The notes below the pieces were generated by a model, which was not told the origin of the DNA, did not search any database, and saw only the letters and a program-made list of their open reading frames with translations. Both the position numbers and the translations under genes were made by a program. Positions 18,542-30,162 of a stretch of DNA of 64,000 nucleotides are shown here, piece after piece (position 1 is the first letter of the stretch; each line of letters begins with the position of its first letter). The DNA comes from Vibrio rarus (lineage in GTDB: Bacteria; Pseudomonadota; Gammaproteobacteria; Enterobacterales; Vibrionaceae): the NCBI RefSeq assembly GCF_024347075.1, contig NZ_AP024900.1, forward strand, positions 2,356,001 through 2,420,000, read 5' to 3'.

Positions 18542-18562
18542 TGAGTCAATTCGTAAGGTGTA

Positions 18563-19435
18563 TTACGATTCCACTTTGTTTAAATGTACATCCATTTGAG
18601 GGAATGGGATTTCAATACCATTTTCATCAAGAGCAATTTTAATCGCTTTAAGAGTATCAAAATAAACATCCCAATAATCTTCGGTACGACACCAAGGACG
18701 AACCACAAAATTCACAGATGAGTCAGCCAGCGCTAACACACCAATTTGAATGCCTTTATCTTTAAGTAGACGTTCATCCGCTTCCAATGCCTGACGAATA
18801 ACCTGTTCGGCTTTTCTCAAGTCTGCTCCGTAAGAGACCCCAATAACATGGTCAATACGACGGGTAGCGTGTCGTGAATAGTTCACTATTGGGCTGCCAA
18901 TGACACTGCCATTAGGCACGATAACCATTTTGTTATCAGGAGAAGTCAGTACAGTTTGGAAAATTTGAATGGAATCAACTGAACCTGCAACGCCGCCAAT
19001 TTCAACGTAGTCACCTGATTTAAATGGACGAAATGCAACGATAAGCACACCAGCAGCAAAGTTAGACAGTGACCCTTGCAACGCAAGACCAACCGCTAAA
19101 CCAGCAGCACCGATAATGGCAACAACAGAGGCTGTTTGCACGCCAAGACGGCCAAGAGCGGCAATCAGTACGATAACAAACAATAGATAACGCACCATGG
19201 CATGTACAAAATCAATTACGGCCTTATCTAAATCACGCTTTTTAAGCACTTTAGAGACACTGTTCGCAATCATTTTGGTAATAATATTACCAATAAACAG
19301 AATGAGAACGGCGGTAATGATATTCACTGCGTACCCTATCAATAGATCGGTATTGTTAATGAACCAGTGATGGGCACCTAACATACCTTCATGAAGGGCA
19401 TCTACATTTGGGATTTGTGGAGTTTCTTGTGACAT
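18563..19435 (-). CDS. mscS: Small-conductance mechanosensitive channel MscS
   Basis: Inner-membrane osmotic safety valve of 290 residues. Three N-terminal membrane helices are followed by the pore helix segment GAAGLAVGLALQGSLSNFAAGVLI, rich in Gly/Ala packing, then the beta domain (FKSGDYVEIGGVAGSV) and the C-terminal alpha/beta domain ending in IPFPQMDVHL. Length and motifs match E. coli MscS (286 residues). It precedes fbaA-pgk-epd in the conserved order. Confidence 0.96.
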   Translation of the reverse strand: MSQETPQIPNVDALHEGMLGAHHWFINNTDLLIGYAVNIITAVLILFIGNIITKMIANSVSKVLKKRDLDKAVIDFVHAMVRYLLFVIVLIAALGRLGVQTASVVAIIGAAGLAVGLALQGSLSNFAAGVLIVAFRPFKSGDYVEIGGVAGSVDSIQIFQTVLTSPDNKMVIVPNGSVIGSPIVNYSRHATRRIDHVIGVSYGADLRKAEQVIRQALEADERLLKDKGIQIGVLALADSSVNFVVRPWCRTEDYWDVYFDTLKAIKIALDENGIEIPFPQMDVHLNKVES

Positions 19436-19596
19436 TGTAAATTTCTCTTCCGTAATAAAGTGTTACAACTTATGCTGTTACCAGCATCATACGTCCATAT
19501 GTACGTTATAAGTCAGACTTCTGTAAAAAACAGAGCATGTTCAAGACTTTAAAGACTGCGCTTAAAAACTGCACTTAAAAACTATAGTACAGAAGA

Positions 19597-19630
19597 CAAA
19601 AAAAACCCGCTATAAAAGCGGGTTTTTCTA
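19597..19630 (-). terminator. Terminator of fbaA
   Basis: ACCCGCT (19605-19611), loop ATAAA, AGCGGGT (19617-19623), followed on the minus strand by a run of eight T. Confidence 0.9.
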
Positions 19631-19655
19631 ATTTAATTAGTATGTTGCGAAGTAA

Positions 19656-20732
19656 TTACAGCACATCAATCGCATTAAGGTCAGCAAACGCTTTTTCAAG
19701 ACGCGCAACCATAGACGTTTGACCTGCACGTAGCCATACGCGAGGATCGTAGTGCTTCTTGTTTGGCGCAGCTTCACCAGTAGGGTTACCAATTTGACCT
19801 TGTAGGTAATCGCGGTTTTTAGCTTCGTATGTACGCACGCCATCCCAAGTTGCCCACTGAGTATCAGTATCGATGTTCATTTTAATCACACCGTAGCCAA
19901 TAGACTCTTTGATTTCAGCTTCAGAAGAACCAGAACCACCGTGGAATACAAAGTTAAGTGCATTTGGTGCAATACCAAATTTCTCAGCACAATATGCTTG
20001 AGAATCACGTAGGATAGTTGGAGTAAGTACTACGTTACCCGCTTGATAAACACCGTGCACGTTACCGAAAGAAGCGGCAATAGTGAAACGAGGGCTAATA
20101 GCGTGTAGCTTCTCATAAGCGTAAGCAACATCTTCAGGAGAAGTGTATAGCTCAGACGCATCCATATCAGAGTTATCAACGCCGTCTTCTTCGCCACCAG
20201 TACAACCCAGTTCAATTTCTAGAGTCATACCCATCTTAGCCATACGCGCTAAGTATTTAGAACAGATCTCAATATTCTCTTCTAGAGGCTCTTCTGAAAG
20301 ATCAATCATGTGTGAAGAGAAAAGAGGTTTACCTGTTTTAGCAAAATGTTCTTCACCTGCATCAAGCAGACCGTCGATCCAAGGAAGGAGTTTCTTCGCC
20401 GCATGGTCAGTATGAAGAATGACTGGAATACCGTAAGCTTCAGCAACCGAATGAACGTATTGTGCGCCAACGATGCCACCAAGAATTTGTGCGCCTTGGC
20501 CTTCTAGTTTCACGCCTTTACCAGCAAAGAAACCTGCGCCACCATTAGAAAACTGAACAATAACTGGAGCTTTAACTTTCGCTGCAGCTTCTAGTACACC
20601 ATTTACTGAATCCGTGTTAACAACATTTACAGCAGGAAGAGCAAAGTTATTCTCTTTCGCTACTTCAAATACCTTCTGCACGTCATCGCCTGAGATAACA
20701 CCTGGTTTTACAAAATCAAAGATCTTAGACAT
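19656..20732 (-). CDS. fbaA: Fructose-bisphosphate aldolase, class II
   Basis: Zinc-dependent aldolase of glycolysis and gluconeogenesis, 358 residues. Metal-binding and catalytic blocks are VILHTDHAAK (His and Asp ligands), ELGCTGGEEDGVDN, NVHGVYQAGNV and FVFHGGSGSS. It is the last gene of the epd-pgk-fbaA run, 127 bases after pgk, and has its own terminator. The start MSKIFDFVKPGV is canonical. Confidence 0.98.
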   Translation of the reverse strand: MSKIFDFVKPGVISGDDVQKVFEVAKENNFALPAVNVVNTDSVNGVLEAAAKVKAPVIVQFSNGGAGFFAGKGVKLEGQGAQILGGIVGAQYVHSVAEAYGIPVILHTDHAAKKLLPWIDGLLDAGEEHFAKTGKPLFSSHMIDLSEEPLEENIEICSKYLARMAKMGMTLEIELGCTGGEEDGVDNSDMDASELYTSPEDVAYAYEKLHAISPRFTIAASFGNVHGVYQAGNVVLTPTILRDSQAYCAEKFGIAPNALNFVFHGGSGSSEAEIKESIGYGVIKMNIDTDTQWATWDGVRTYEAKNRDYLQGQIGNPTGEAAPNKKHYDPRVWLRAGQTSMVARLEKAFADLNAIDVL

Positions 20733-20829
20733 GGAATAAGTCCTATTTTCTGTCGTTTAGTATTAAATTGCACTTTTGCAAAAATGAAAACTTGTTACGG
20801 CAGTTTATTACCGTAATCAAGCTCAATAA

Positions 20830-20856
20830 AAAAGGCGAGATAAAATCTCGCCTAAA
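20830..20856 (-). terminator. Terminator of pgk
   Basis: AGGCGAGAT (20833-20841), loop AAA, ATCTCGCCT (20845-20853); on the minus strand a T-run follows. Confidence 0.9.
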
Positions 20857-20859
20857 AAA

Positions 20860-22023
20860 TTACGCTTTTGCGCGTTCTTCCAACATGGCAACCGCTGGAA
20901 GCACTTTGCCTTCTACAAACTCTAGGAAAGCGCCGCCGCCTGTAGAGATGTAAGACACATCCGCTTTGATACCGAATTTATCGATAGCGGCCAATGTGTC
21001 ACCGCCACCCGCTACAGAGAAACCTGCAGACTCAGCGATAGCTTTAGAAATACCTGCAGTACCCGCTTCGAAGTTTTTAAATTCGAATACGCCAACTGGG
21101 CCATTCCAAAGAATTGTTTTTGCATTAGCAATGATGTCAGCAAGAACGGCTGTTGAGTCAGGACCAAGGTCAAAAATCATGTCATCATCTTGAACGTCAG
21201 CAACGTTTTTGATTTCAGCTTCTGCGTTTTCATCGAATGCTTTTGCACAAGCAACATCAGTTGCAACAGGAATAGCACACTCTTTCATTAGCTTTTGAGC
21301 TGTTTCAACTAGGTCTGCTTCATAAAGAGACTTACCTACATTGTGGCCTTCTGCAGCGATAAATGTGTTAGCAATACCACCACCCACAACCAGTTGGTCA
21401 GCAACTTTAGATAGAGACTCAAGAACCGTCAGTTTAGTAGAAACTTTAGAACCACCAACAATAGCAACTAGTGGGCGCTCTGGGTTATCCATCGCTTTAC
21501 CTAGTGCTTCAAGTTCAGCAGCAAGAAGGGGACCGGCACAAGCTACAGGAGCGTTAGTACCAACACCGTGAGTTGACGCTTGAGCACGGTGAGCTGTACC
21601 AAATGCATCCATTACAAAGATGTCACAAAGAGCGGCATACTTCTTAGATAGCTCTTCTTCGTTTTTCTTCTCGCCTTTGTTGAAGCGAACATTCTCAAGA
21701 ACAACCAATTCACCCGCATTTAGCTCAAGGCCATTTAGGTAGTCTTTTGCTAGCTTAACGTCGCAATCAAGAGCATCGTTTAGGTAGTTAACTACAGGTT
21801 GTAATGAGAACTCTTCTGCGTATTCGCCTTCAGTTGGACGACCTAGGTGAGAAGTAACCATTACTTTAGCGCCCGCTTCTAAGCAACGCTTAATAGTAGG
21901 TAGAGATGCAAGGATACGAGCATCAGAAGTTACTTTACCGTCTTTTACTGGAACATTTAGGTCAGCACGGATAAATACACGCTTACCTGCTAGATCCAGG
22001 TCAGTCATCTTAATTACAGACAT
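20860..22023 (-). CDS. pgk: Phosphoglycerate kinase
   Basis: Glycolytic kinase transferring phosphate from 1,3-bisphosphoglycerate to ADP; 387 residues as usual. Conserved blocks include [15 protein letters not shown] (substrate binding), [37 protein letters not shown] and the C-terminal [11 protein letters not shown] / [16 protein letters not shown]. It is cotranscribed or closely linked with fbaA and epd. Confidence 0.98.
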   Translation of the reverse strand: MSVIKMTDLDLAGKRVFIRADLNVPVKDGKVTSDARILASLPTIKRCLEAGAKVMVTSHLGRPTEGEYAEEFSLQPVVNYLNDALDCDVKLAKDYLNGLELNAGELVVLENVRFNKGEKKNEEELSKKYAALCDIFVMDAFGTAHRAQASTHGVGTNAPVACAGPLLAAELEALGKAMDNPERPLVAIVGGSKVSTKLTVLESLSKVADQLVVGGGIANTFIAAEGHNVGKSLYEADLVETAQKLMKECAIPVATDVACAKAFDENAEAEIKNVADVQDDDMIFDLGPDSTAVLADIIANAKTILWNGPVGVFEFKNFEAGTAGISKAIAESAGFSVAGGGDTLAAIDKFGIKADVSYISTGGGAFLEFVEGKVLPAVAMLEERAKA

Positions 22024-22183
22024 TGTTAGTCCTCTAGGTTCTAATTTAAAAACTTTCCACTCACCCTAAAAAGCTCAAGCATGAGTGTTCGAAATCTATA
22101 TAATTTAATACCACATGGGGCCGCAAACTCTATACTTCAAGCTCTTAAAGCAAAAAGCCAAGGATTTAATTCACGCGATGTAA

Positions 22184-23209
22184 TTAATGTGACACGTGCA
22201 TCGCTAAGGCCGTATCTAACATCCTATTTGCAAAACCCCACTCATTATCACACCACACCAGCATCTTCACTAATTGGCCATCACTGACACGAGTTTGAGA
22301 CCCATCCACAATCGCACTATGGGGATCATGATTAAAGTCAATGGAGACCAGCGGCGCCTCAGTGTAGTCGACTATTGATTGTAATGTACATTGAGATGCA
22401 TGCAAGATGGTTTGATTTACATCATCAACACTCACATTGGCATCTAAGGTTACACTCAAGTCCATTGCCGTTACATTTACCGTAGGCACTCGAACTGAAA
22501 TGGCTTCAAATTTATTCTCAAACTTAGGGAAAATTCGCTCAATCCCCTTATGTAGCTTAGTATCTACCGGAATAATCGACTGGCTGGCACTGCGAGTTCG
22601 TCGTAAATCTGAGTGGTAGGCATCAATAACCTGCTGATCATTCATTGATGAGTGAATGGTGGTAATTGTGCCTCGCTGAATACCATAAGCCTCATCCAGC
22701 ACCTTAATAATAGGAACAATACAGTTAGTGGTGCATGAGCCATTAGACACCACTTTATGCTCCGCTTTTAAGCTTTGATGGTTAATGCCATAAATAATTG
22801 TATTATCAAGATCTTGAGAGCCGGGATGAGAGAATAATACTTTACCCGCTCCTGCAGCAATATGTTGTTGACCGTCCTCCTGACTACCGAAGACACCTGT
22901 ACAATCGAGTACAATATCAACCCCTAGATCTCGCCAAGGCAATAGGTCTAACTCTGCCAAATGCAAAATACGAATTTCATCTATATGGTCATCACTATCA
23001 TGAATATTCAGATACTCTTGAGTGTGAGTTACTTTGTGCTGAAAACGACCGTGGCTAGTATCATATTGAAGCAAATGCGCCATTGCGTCAGGTTGGGCTA
23101 TCTCATTGACCGCAACCACTTTAATCTGCTGTTGCTTGCCACTTTCATAGACGGCTCTAAGTACATTCCGTCCAATGCGACCAAAGCCATTGATTGCGAC
23201 TCTTAGCAT
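22184..23209 (-). CDS. epd: D-erythrose-4-phosphate dehydrogenase
   Basis: NAD enzyme that oxidises erythrose-4-phosphate to 4-phosphoerythronate for pyridoxal-phosphate synthesis; 341 residues. It is GAPDH-like: [17 protein letters not shown] opens the Rossmann fold and SNGSCTTNC holds the catalytic cysteine. The Epd-type block [24 protein letters not shown] and the tail [19 protein letters not shown], plus its position between tktA and pgk, favour Epd over a glycolytic GAPDH. Confidence 0.95.
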   Translation of the reverse strand: MLRVAINGFGRIGRNVLRAVYESGKQQQIKVVAVNEIAQPDAMAHLLQYDTSHGRFQHKVTHTQEYLNIHDSDDHIDEIRILHLAELDLLPWRDLGVDIVLDCTGVFGSQEDGQQHIAAGAGKVLFSHPGSQDLDNTIIYGINHQSLKAEHKVVSNGSCTTNCIVPIIKVLDEAYGIQRGTITTIHSSMNDQQVIDAYHSDLRRTRSASQSIIPVDTKLHKGIERIFPKFENKFEAISVRVPTVNVTAMDLSVTLDANVSVDDVNQTILHASQCTLQSIVDYTEAPLVSIDFNHDPHSAIVDGSQTRVSDGQLVKMLVWCDNEWGFANRMLDTALAMHVSH

Positions 23210-23272
23210 ACCTAACTCCAGTAAGGCTTATTATATAATGCAGCCCGAGTTTATCAGAACATATTCTGAGGG

Positions 23273-23303
23273 CAAAAAAAAACCAGCAGTAAACTGCTGG
23301 TTT
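23273..23303 (-). terminator. Terminator of tktA
   Basis: AACCAGCAGT (23281-23290) pairs with ACTGCTGGTT (23293-23302) across a two-base gap, followed on the minus strand by T9. Confidence 0.88.
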
Positions 23304-23343
23304 CAATTGATTTTAAGATCTTAAACGAAATATTCTCTCGCGA

Positions 23344-25338
23344 TTAAGCCAAAAGATCGTTTGCTGTATTCACTACATTTTCAGTAGTGAAGCCAAACAT
23401 CTTGAACAATTCGCCAGCAGGTGCAGATTCACCAAATGATCTCATGCCGATGATCTTGCCACCGAAGCCAACATACTTGTACCAGAAGTCAGCGATACCC
23501 GCTTCTACAGCGATACGTTTGGTCACAGATGAAGGCAATACTGATTCGCGGTACGCTTCGTCTTGCTTATCAAATGCATCCGTTGATGGCATAGAAACAA
23601 CACGTACTGCTTTGCCAGCAGCGGTCAGTTCAGCTTGCGCTGCAACAGCAAGTTCAACTTCAGAACCTGTGGCAATGATGATGAGCTCAGGAGTAGCTGC
23701 GCAATCTTTTAGCACGTAAGCGCCTTTAGCAATATCAGCAACTTGAGTTGCGTTACGCTCTTGCTGTGCAAGGTTTTGGCGAGAGAAGATAAGCGCTGTA
23801 GGCGCATCTTTACGTTCGATAGCCAATTTCCAAGCAACGGCTGACTCAACTTGGTCACATGGACGCCATGTGCTCATGTTTGGAGTCATACGTAGAGAAG
23901 CGACTTGCTCAACCGGTTGGTGCGTTGGGCCATCTTCACCTAAACCGATAGAGTCATGTGTGTAAACTTGAATGTTCTGAACTTTCATCAGAGCAGCCAT
24001 ACGCATTGCGTTACGCGCGTATTCCATGAACATTAGGAATGTTGCGCCGTATGGTACGAAACCACCGTGCAGAGCAATACCGTTCATGATTGCTGTCATA
24101 CCAAATTCACGTACACCGTAATGGATGTAGTTACCTGAGAAGTCATTCGCTTCAAGAGACTTAGAACCAGACCACATAGTCAAGTTAGAAGGCGCAAGGT
24201 CAGCAGAACCACCCATGAATTCAGGAAGCATTTGACCAAACGCTTCTAGTGCGTTTTGTGATGCTTTACGTGATGCAATGTTAGCTGGGTTTGCTTGAAG
24301 ATCAGCAATGATTTCATTTGCTTTTTCTTCCCACTGCGCTGGAAGCTCACCGTTTACACGACGTTTTAGTTCAGCAGCTTCAGCTGGGTATGCTGCCGCG
24401 TAAGCGTCAAATTTAGCATTCCAAGCGGCTTCTTTTTCAGCGCCAGATGCTTTTGCATCCCACTGTGAATAGATATCAGCCGGTACTTCGAAAGGACCGT
24501 GTTCCCAGCCAAGAGCGGCTTTAGTGGCAACGATTTCGTCAGCACCTAGTGGAGCACCGTGACAATCGTGCGTACCCGCTTTGTTTGGAGAACCAAAACC
24601 AATCACAGTTTTAGTACAAATAAGTGTTGGGCGAGGGTCTGCTTTTGCAGCAATAATAGCGGCATTGATGGCTTCGCTATCGTGACCGTCGACAGCAGGA
24701 ATTACGTGCCAACCGTAAGCTTCAAAACGCTTAGGCGTATCATCAGAGAACCAGCCTTCAACTTCGCCGTCAATTGAGATGCCGTTGTCATCCCAGAAAG
24801 CAACCAGTTTGCCAAGACCTAGAGTACCCGCAAGAGAACATGCCTCGTGTGAAATACCTTCCATCAAACAGCCATCACCCATGAATACATAAGTGAAGTG
24901 GTCAACAATGTCGTGACCTTCTTTGTTAAATTGAGCTGCCAATGCTTTCTCAGCCATAGCCATACCAACAGCGTTGGTGATGCCTTGACCTAGAGGGCCG
25001 GTAGTGGTCTCAATACCCGGTGCATAACCATATTCTGGGTGACCTGGAGTTTTAGAGTGCAACTGACGGAAGTTTTTAAGGTCATCGATTGATAACTCAT
25101 AACCAGTCAAATGAAGCAGAGAGTAGATCAGCATTGAGCCGTGACCATTTGACAGAATAAAACGGTCGCGATCAGCCCACTCTGGGTTTTGCGGGTTATG
25201 GTTTAAGTGACCACGCCAAAGTACTTCAGCGATGTCAGCCATACCCATTGGTGCGCCTGGGTGACCAGAGTTAGCTTGTTGAACACCATCCATGCTAAGG
25301 GCACGAATTGCATTGGCTAGATCTTTACGAGAAGACAT
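23344..25338 (-). CDS. tktA: Transketolase
   Basis: Thiamine-diphosphate enzyme of the pentose-phosphate pathway. From the ATG at 25338, which has AGGAG about 5 bases upstream, it has 664 residues, close to E. coli TktA. Earlier in-frame starts up to 25362 add eight unconserved residues. Motifs: [14 protein letters not shown], the ThDP signature [19 protein letters not shown]...WDDN, and [15 protein letters not shown] plus [19 protein letters not shown] in the second half. It provides erythrose-4-phosphate, the substrate of neighbouring Epd. Confidence 0.97.
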   Translation of the reverse strand: MSSRKDLANAIRALSMDGVQQANSGHPGAPMGMADIAEVLWRGHLNHNPQNPEWADRDRFILSNGHGSMLIYSLLHLTGYELSIDDLKNFRQLHSKTPGHPEYGYAPGIETTTGPLGQGITNAVGMAMAEKALAAQFNKEGHDIVDHFTYVFMGDGCLMEGISHEACSLAGTLGLGKLVAFWDDNGISIDGEVEGWFSDDTPKRFEAYGWHVIPAVDGHDSEAINAAIIAAKADPRPTLICTKTVIGFGSPNKAGTHDCHGAPLGADEIVATKAALGWEHGPFEVPADIYSQWDAKASGAEKEAAWNAKFDAYAAAYPAEAAELKRRVNGELPAQWEEKANEIIADLQANPANIASRKASQNALEAFGQMLPEFMGGSADLAPSNLTMWSGSKSLEANDFSGNYIHYGVREFGMTAIMNGIALHGGFVPYGATFLMFMEYARNAMRMAALMKVQNIQVYTHDSIGLGEDGPTHQPVEQVASLRMTPNMSTWRPCDQVESAVAWKLAIERKDAPTALIFSRQNLAQQERNATQVADIAKGAYVLKDCAATPELIIIATGSEVELAVAAQAELTAAGKAVRVVSMPSTDAFDKQDEAYRESVLPSSVTKRIAVEAGIADFWYKYVGFGGKIIGMRSFGESAPAGELFKMFGFTTENVVNTANDLLA

Positions 25339-25362
25339 GTCTGCTCCTGAATGCATAAGCAA

Positions 25363-25675
25363 TTTATAAAAAAATAAGTCCTGACCCCAACAGAGGGTGT
25401 TGGGCGTCGTTATTGTCGCAAAGCGCCTCTATTACTGCAAACAGTTTCCCGAGCAAAATGACAACTATGAGAGATATATTTGTTTAACATCTCACTATCT
25501 TTGTTAAATAGTGCTGTGACCTAACGCAAACGTTTAGTTCATTTAAATCGTAAAAAAGCTTGTATTTCACACATTCAAAATTAGAATAGACGTCTAGATG
25601 TAGATACAGCTACAAAAAAGTACCATTCAAAAGGCGCCCTGAAGCGTCTTTTCTTAACGAATAAGGGAGCCCATC
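25363..25675. other. tktA/metK divergent intergenic region
   Basis: Just over 300 bases carrying the promoters of both genes and the MetJ operator at 25588-25611. No open frame or RNA element is supported here. Confidence 0.6.
25588..25611 (+). promoter_or_regulatory. Tandem Met boxes (MetJ operator) upstream of metK
   Basis: Three contiguous 8-base units: AGACGTCT (perfect consensus), AGATGTAG and ATACAGCT (degenerate), starting 88 bases before the metK ATG. MetJ with SAM binds such tandem boxes cooperatively, so metK is likely repressed when SAM is plentiful. Confidence 0.75.
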
Positions 25676-26830
25676 ATGGCTAAGCACCTGTTTACTTCTG
25701 AGTCAGTATCAGAAGGCCATCCAGATAAAATCGCAGACCAAATATCAGATGCGGTTCTAGATGCAATTATTGAGCAAGACCCAAAAGCTCGCGTTGCATG
25801 TGAAACCTACGTAAAAACTGGCATGGTTATGGTAGGTGGTGAAGTGACTACCTCTGCTTGGGTTGATATCGAAGAGATCACTCGTGAAACCGTTCGTGAA
25901 ATTGGTTACGTACATTCAGATATGGGCTTTGATGCCAATTCTTGTGCGGTACTAAACACTATTGGTAAACAGTCTCCAGACATTAACCAAGGTGTTGATA
26001 AGTCAGACCCTAAAGATCAAGGGGCGGGCGACCAAGGTATCATGTTTGGTTACGCTACCAACGAAACAAAAGTATTGATGCCTGCACCCATTACTTATTC
26101 TCACCTTTTAGTAGAGAAGCAAGCAGAAGTTCGCAAGAACGGCACTCTACCTTGGTTGCGTCCAGACGCTAAATCTCAAGTAACATTCCAATACGACCAA
26201 GGCAAAATTGTCGGTATTGATGCCGTTGTTCTTTCTACTCAGCACAGTGAAGAGATCTCAACAGACGATCTTCGTGAAGCGGTAATGGAAACCATCATCA
26301 AACCGGTATTGCCATCAGAGTGGTTAAATAAAGAAACTAAATTCTTTATCAACCCAACCGGTCGTTTTGTTATCGGTGGCCCAATGGGTGACTGTGGTCT
26401 TACTGGTCGTAAAATCATCGTTGATACCTACGGCGGCGCAGCTCGTCACGGTGGCGGTGCATTCTCTGGTAAAGATCCATCAAAAGTTGACCGTAGTGCA
26501 GCATACGCAGCTCGTTATGTAGCGAAGAACATCGTAGCGGCTGGCATGGCTGACCGTTGTGAAATCCAATTGTCTTACGCTATCGGTGTTGCTGATCCAA
26601 CGTCTATCATGGTAGAAACTTTTGGTACTGAAAAAGTATCTCAAGAGATCATCATTGAAGCTGTACGTCAAAACTTCGACTTACGTCCATACGGCCTACA
26701 AGAGATGCTGAACCTACTGCAGCCTATCTACAAGAAAACTGCCGCATATGGTCACTTTGGTCGTGAAGAATTCCCATGGGAAGCAACGGACAAAGCCGCA
26801 ATCCTTAAAGATTTCGCTGGTATCAAATAA
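25676..26830 (+). CDS. metK: S-adenosylmethionine synthetase
   Basis: Makes SAM from ATP and methionine; 384 residues as in E. coli. Motifs are [50 protein letters not shown] and [19 protein letters not shown] 25676 follows AAGGGAG. A MetJ operator lies upstream and a strong terminator downstream. Confidence 0.98.
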   Translation: MAKHLFTSESVSEGHPDKIADQISDAVLDAIIEQDPKARVACETYVKTGMVMVGGEVTTSAWVDIEEITRETVREIGYVHSDMGFDANSCAVLNTIGKQSPDINQGVDKSDPKDQGAGDQGIMFGYATNETKVLMPAPITYSHLLVEKQAEVRKNGTLPWLRPDAKSQVTFQYDQGKIVGIDAVVLSTQHSEEISTDDLREAVMETIIKPVLPSEWLNKETKFFINPTGRFVIGGPMGDCGLTGRKIIVDTYGGAARHGGGAFSGKDPSKVDRSAAYAARYVAKNIVAAGMADRCEIQLSYAIGVADPTSIMVETFGTEKVSQEIIIEAVRQNFDLRPYGLQEMLNLLQPIYKKTAAYGHFGREEFPWEATDKAAILKDFAGIK

Positions 26831-26857
26831 GCCAACCTATCTCAAGGTCTCAACATC

Positions 26858-26890
26858 AAACCTCAGCCTTAGTGCTGAGGTTTTTTTTCG
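26858..26890 (+). terminator. Terminator after metK
   Basis: CCTCAGC (26861-26867), loop CTTAGT, GCTGAGG (26874-26880), then eight T. Confidence 0.93.
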
Positions 26891-27111
26891 CCCCTTCCTC
26901 TTAAGGTGTTTTGTCAGAACCACTACCCACTGTAGCCGCCATCATTTCGATTAATTTTCATACAAAATTTGTATTTCATGCCATCCATGACGATAGTTAC
27001 CAAGTGAACAAAATGTTAACTAGATCAAGTTTTATCAAATAACGTGGCTCAGTTTAAGGCTAGTGTGAGGTGAACGCCTCTCTGCCCTTAGACTCAATCA
27101 GGAGGATGATT

Positions 27112-27906
27112 ATGCCTCGTACATATAATGAAGATGGCTTTCAGCAAGCATCGAAAGTAAAAGACAGTGAGTACGCAAAAACACTGCCATGCAACAAAAT
27201 CACCATCAGCGACCCATTTCAATGGCTCGCTTTAGGTTTAAATGATTTTGTACGCTCCCCTATTATCAGCCTTTTTTACGGGGCATGTTTTGCCATCGCC
27301 GCCGCCGGTATTGTGGGATTGATATATCTACAAGGAAACCACTCCCATTTAGTTATCCTACCGGCTCTTATTATTTACATGCTTATCGGGCCATTCCTTG
27401 CCTTGGGTTTATACGATACTAGCTGGGCAAGAGAGCGAGGTAAGCAACCAAGCCTACTCCATTCCATGAAAGCCATTGGCCGTAACTCAACCTCACAGTG
27501 GAGCTTTGCTGTATTACTGGTGGTCGCGATGATATTTTGGATGCGAATAGCCTCTTTACTGCACGCTTTATACCCCTCTGTAGCCGGCGCCTCTATTATT
27601 GATTTTGCACCTTTTCTTATTACCGGTTCCATTGCCGGATTCATTTTAGCCAGCGTAGTATTTAGTATTTCGGTGTTCTCCATGCCTCTTATGCTAGAAA
27701 GGCGCGTGGATATTATGACCGCGATATTTTCAAGCTTTAACGCTGTGAGAAGTAATCCTGCACCTCTTTTAGTATGGGCAGGCGTAATTTGTGGTGGTGT
27801 ATTAATTGGCTTTGCCACCTATGGACTCGGCATGATCATTACCATGCCCATTTTAGGCTATGGTACTTGGCACGCCTATCACGCAACCATTCAAAAGAAG
27901 CATTAA
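27112..27906 (+). CDS. DUF2189-family integral membrane protein
   Basis: Predicted inner-membrane protein of 264 residues from the ATG at 27112, which is 6 bases after a perfect AGGAGG; a GTG at 27070 is in frame but has no such signal. After an N-terminal cytoplasmic stretch (ITISDPFQWLALGLNDFVRSP) there are about six hydrophobic segments. The family (COG5473-like) has no established function. It lies alone between metK and sprT with a terminator following. Confidence 0.82.
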   Translation: MPRTYNEDGFQQASKVKDSEYAKTLPCNKITISDPFQWLALGLNDFVRSPIISLFYGACFAIAAAGIVGLIYLQGNHSHLVILPALIIYMLIGPFLALGLYDTSWARERGKQPSLLHSMKAIGRNSTSQWSFAVLLVVAMIFWMRIASLLHALYPSVAGASIIDFAPFLITGSIAGFILASVVFSISVFSMPLMLERRVDIMTAIFSSFNAVRSNPAPLLVWAGVICGGVLIGFATYGLGMIITMPILGYGTWHAYHATIQKKH

Positions 27907-27935
27907 TAATGCCGCTATTGTAACGCTCACCATAC

Positions 27936-27961
27936 AGGAGAACTTAGGTTCTCCTTTTTTA
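27936..27961 (+). terminator. Terminator after the DUF2189 gene
   Basis: AGGAGAAC and GTTCTCCT arms around TTAG, followed by T6. Confidence 0.88.
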
Positions 27962-28014
27962 GCGCTATTGATTACGTTACAGTAGCGAGGTTATTTTTAT
28001 CGATTGTTTGCTGC

Positions 28015-28509
28015 ATGAGCCCTATTCAATACCAACTCACCAAAAAAACTGCCTCACTGATTCAAGTGGCAAACGCCCATTTTCAGCGTAGTTTTCCTAT
28101 GCCACAAATAGACATAGACATGCGAGGTAAAGCAGCAGGAAAAGCCTTCTTACAACTCAATATCATCAAGTTAAATAAAGTGTTGCTGGCAGAGAATCAG
28201 CAAGCCTTTTTCGATGAAGTCTTACCCCATGAACTGGCACATTTAATTACTCACCAGGTATTTGGCCGAGTAAGGCCACACGGTAAAGAGTGGCAATATG
28301 TTATGAGCAAGGTGTTTGCTATTAAGCCAGAGCGGACGCACTCTATGGATGTCACCTCCGTTCAAGGAAAGACCTTTGAGTATCAATGCGGTTGTCGCAC
28401 CTACCCTCTTACTATTCGTCGCCATAACAAAGTGATTCGTGGTGACAGTCACTATAGTTGTCGCAATTGTGGAACTGAATTGAGCTTTACCGGAAAGCAA
28501 CTTAGCTAA
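28015..28509 (+). CDS. sprT: SprT family zinc-binding protein
   Basis: 164-residue SprT-like metalloprotease-fold protein. The HExxH motif is [11 protein letters not shown] (about residues 75-85) and the C-terminal zinc ribbon is formed by CGCRTY and CRNCGTEL. The physiological role of bacterial SprT is not settled. Its position just upstream of endA is the conserved gammaproteobacterial order. Confidence 0.93.
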   Translation: MSPIQYQLTKKTASLIQVANAHFQRSFPMPQIDIDMRGKAAGKAFLQLNIIKLNKVLLAENQQAFFDEVLPHELAHLITHQVFGRVRPHGKEWQYVMSKVFAIKPERTHSMDVTSVQGKTFEYQCGCRTYPLTIRRHNKVIRGDSHYSCRNCGTELSFTGKQLS

Positions 28510-28631
28510 CAATATTCAGCGCCCAATCCCTCCCCAAATACCCTCTCATACTCAACCAGACGCAATCTGGTCAAGAGGGGGAATTAGCGGTATCCTCTTC
28601 GCTGTTTTTCAGCTATCACGATATATTACCC

Positions 28632-29327
28632 TTGAAACGTTCATTTTTTCTTATTATCAGTCTAGTACTCATCTCTGTTGCTGCGCACGCAAAGCCTCAC
28701 TCTTTTTATCGTTCTAAAAAACTAGCTATCGGCATCTATAAGCAGCACCCTGAAACCTTTTACTGTGGCTGTAAAATTGACTGGCATGGTAAAAAAGGTA
28801 CACCACAACTCTCTAACTGTGGTTATCAAGTACGTAAGCAACAACGTCGTGCCAATCGCATCGAATGGGAACACATTGTCCCTGCAGCGCAACTTGGTAA
28901 GCTAAGACAGTGCTGGCAAAAAGGCGGGCGCGCCAACTGCACTAAGAGCGATCCTGTATATAAAGAAATGGAAGCAGATCTGCACAATTTAGTGCCAGCC
29001 ATAGGTGAAGTAAACGGCGACCGCTCTAATTACGAATTTTCACAATGGAACGGTATGCACGGTGTCAGCTATGGGCAGTGTAAAATGCAAATCAGCTTTA
29101 AAGACGATAAAGCCATGCCTCCTGTATACGCGCGTGGGGCAATTGCACGCACCTACCTATACATGAAACAACACTACCCAATCACACTGTCATCACAGCA
29201 AATCAAGCTAATGAATGCTTGGAACAAAAGCTACGCCGTGACCGATTGGGAATGCCAAAGAAACCAAATAATCAATAAAATCCAAGGAAACTCCAACCCA
29301 TTTGTTGCGCAAAAATGTAAACAGTAG
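28632..29327 (+). CDS. endA: Endonuclease I (periplasmic or secreted DNase)
   Basis: Non-specific nuclease of 231 residues with a signal peptide ([20 protein letters not shown]). The endonuclease I domain shows [12 protein letters not shown] (catalytic His region) and [20 protein letters not shown], with several cysteines for disulfides. The only start giving a complete signal peptide is TTG at 28632, with no strong Shine-Dalgarno sequence, so translation may be weak or the start unusual. Vibrio homologues (Dns) affect DNA uptake and extracellular DNA turnover. Confidence 0.93.
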   Translation: MKRSFFLIISLVLISVAAHAKPHSFYRSKKLAIGIYKQHPETFYCGCKIDWHGKKGTPQLSNCGYQVRKQQRRANRIEWEHIVPAAQLGKLRQCWQKGGRANCTKSDPVYKEMEADLHNLVPAIGEVNGDRSNYEFSQWNGMHGVSYGQCKMQISFKDDKAMPPVYARGAIARTYLYMKQHYPITLSSQQIKLMNAWNKSYAVTDWECQRNQIINKIQGNSNPFVAQKCKQ

Positions 29328-29421
29328 AAAATCGTACCAAGCAGACTGAGCCACACCTCTTGTTATTTGCTACCATAGCAACCATATTTAGTTAGTTCAG
29401 TCAGTTACAGGTACGATTTAA

Positions 29422-30153
29422 ATGCGCATCCCTAGGATATACCATCCTGAATCTTTGTCTTCAGCCACTCACGTTCAGCTATGCGACGATGCCGCAGGGC
29501 ATATCGGGCGTGTATTACGAATGCAGGTAGGCCAAGCGGTTTGCCTGTTTGATGGAAGCAACGTCGAATATTCCGCAGTCATCACTGAGGTCTCCAAAAA
29601 GAACGTTGCCGTTGAGATACAAGAATCAATACACAACAACCTTGAATCCCCATTAGATATTCACTTAGGCCAAGTGGTCTCCCGTGGCGATAAAATGGAA
29701 TTCACCATTCAAAAATCAGTGGAGTTGGGAGTGAACACCATCACCCCTCTTATCTCTGAACGTTGTGGGGTAAAACTCGACCCTAAACGCTTTGAAAAGA
29801 AATTAATCCAGTGGCAAAAAATCGCCATCGCAGCGTGTGAGCAAAGCGGTCGCAATAGCGTGCCTGTTATCAGACCTATCATGCAACTTGAACAGTGGTG
29901 TAGCGAAGAATATCAAGGGCTGAAGCTCAACCTTCACCCAAGAGCGCCCTACTCCATCAACACCCTGCCCCAACCAATAACACAAGTTAAGTTATTAATT
30001 GGTCCCGAAGGTGGACTTTCTGATCCAGAAATTCACATGACCACGGACTATAACTTTGCACAAACCTTGTTAGGCCCACGTGTATTACGAACCGAAACAG
30101 CGGCACTAACAGCCATTACCGCACTGCAAGTTCGCTTCGGCGATCTTGGCTAG
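29422..30153 (+). CDS. rsmE: 16S rRNA (uracil-1498-N3)-methyltransferase
   Basis: SPOUT-class methyltransferase of 243 residues. N-terminal PUA-like region ([22 protein letters not shown]), then the knot domain with [45 protein letters not shown] and [10 protein letters not shown]. It sits 9 bases upstream of gshB, the conserved pairing. Confidence 0.97.
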   Translation: MRIPRIYHPESLSSATHVQLCDDAAGHIGRVLRMQVGQAVCLFDGSNVEYSAVITEVSKKNVAVEIQESIHNNLESPLDIHLGQVVSRGDKMEFTIQKSVELGVNTITPLISERCGVKLDPKRFEKKLIQWQKIAIAACEQSGRNSVPVIRPIMQLEQWCSEEYQGLKLNLHPRAPYSINTLPQPITQVKLLIGPEGGLSDPEIHMTTDYNFAQTLLGPRVLRTETAALTAITALQVRFGDLG

Positions 30154-30162
30154 GAGAGATGA

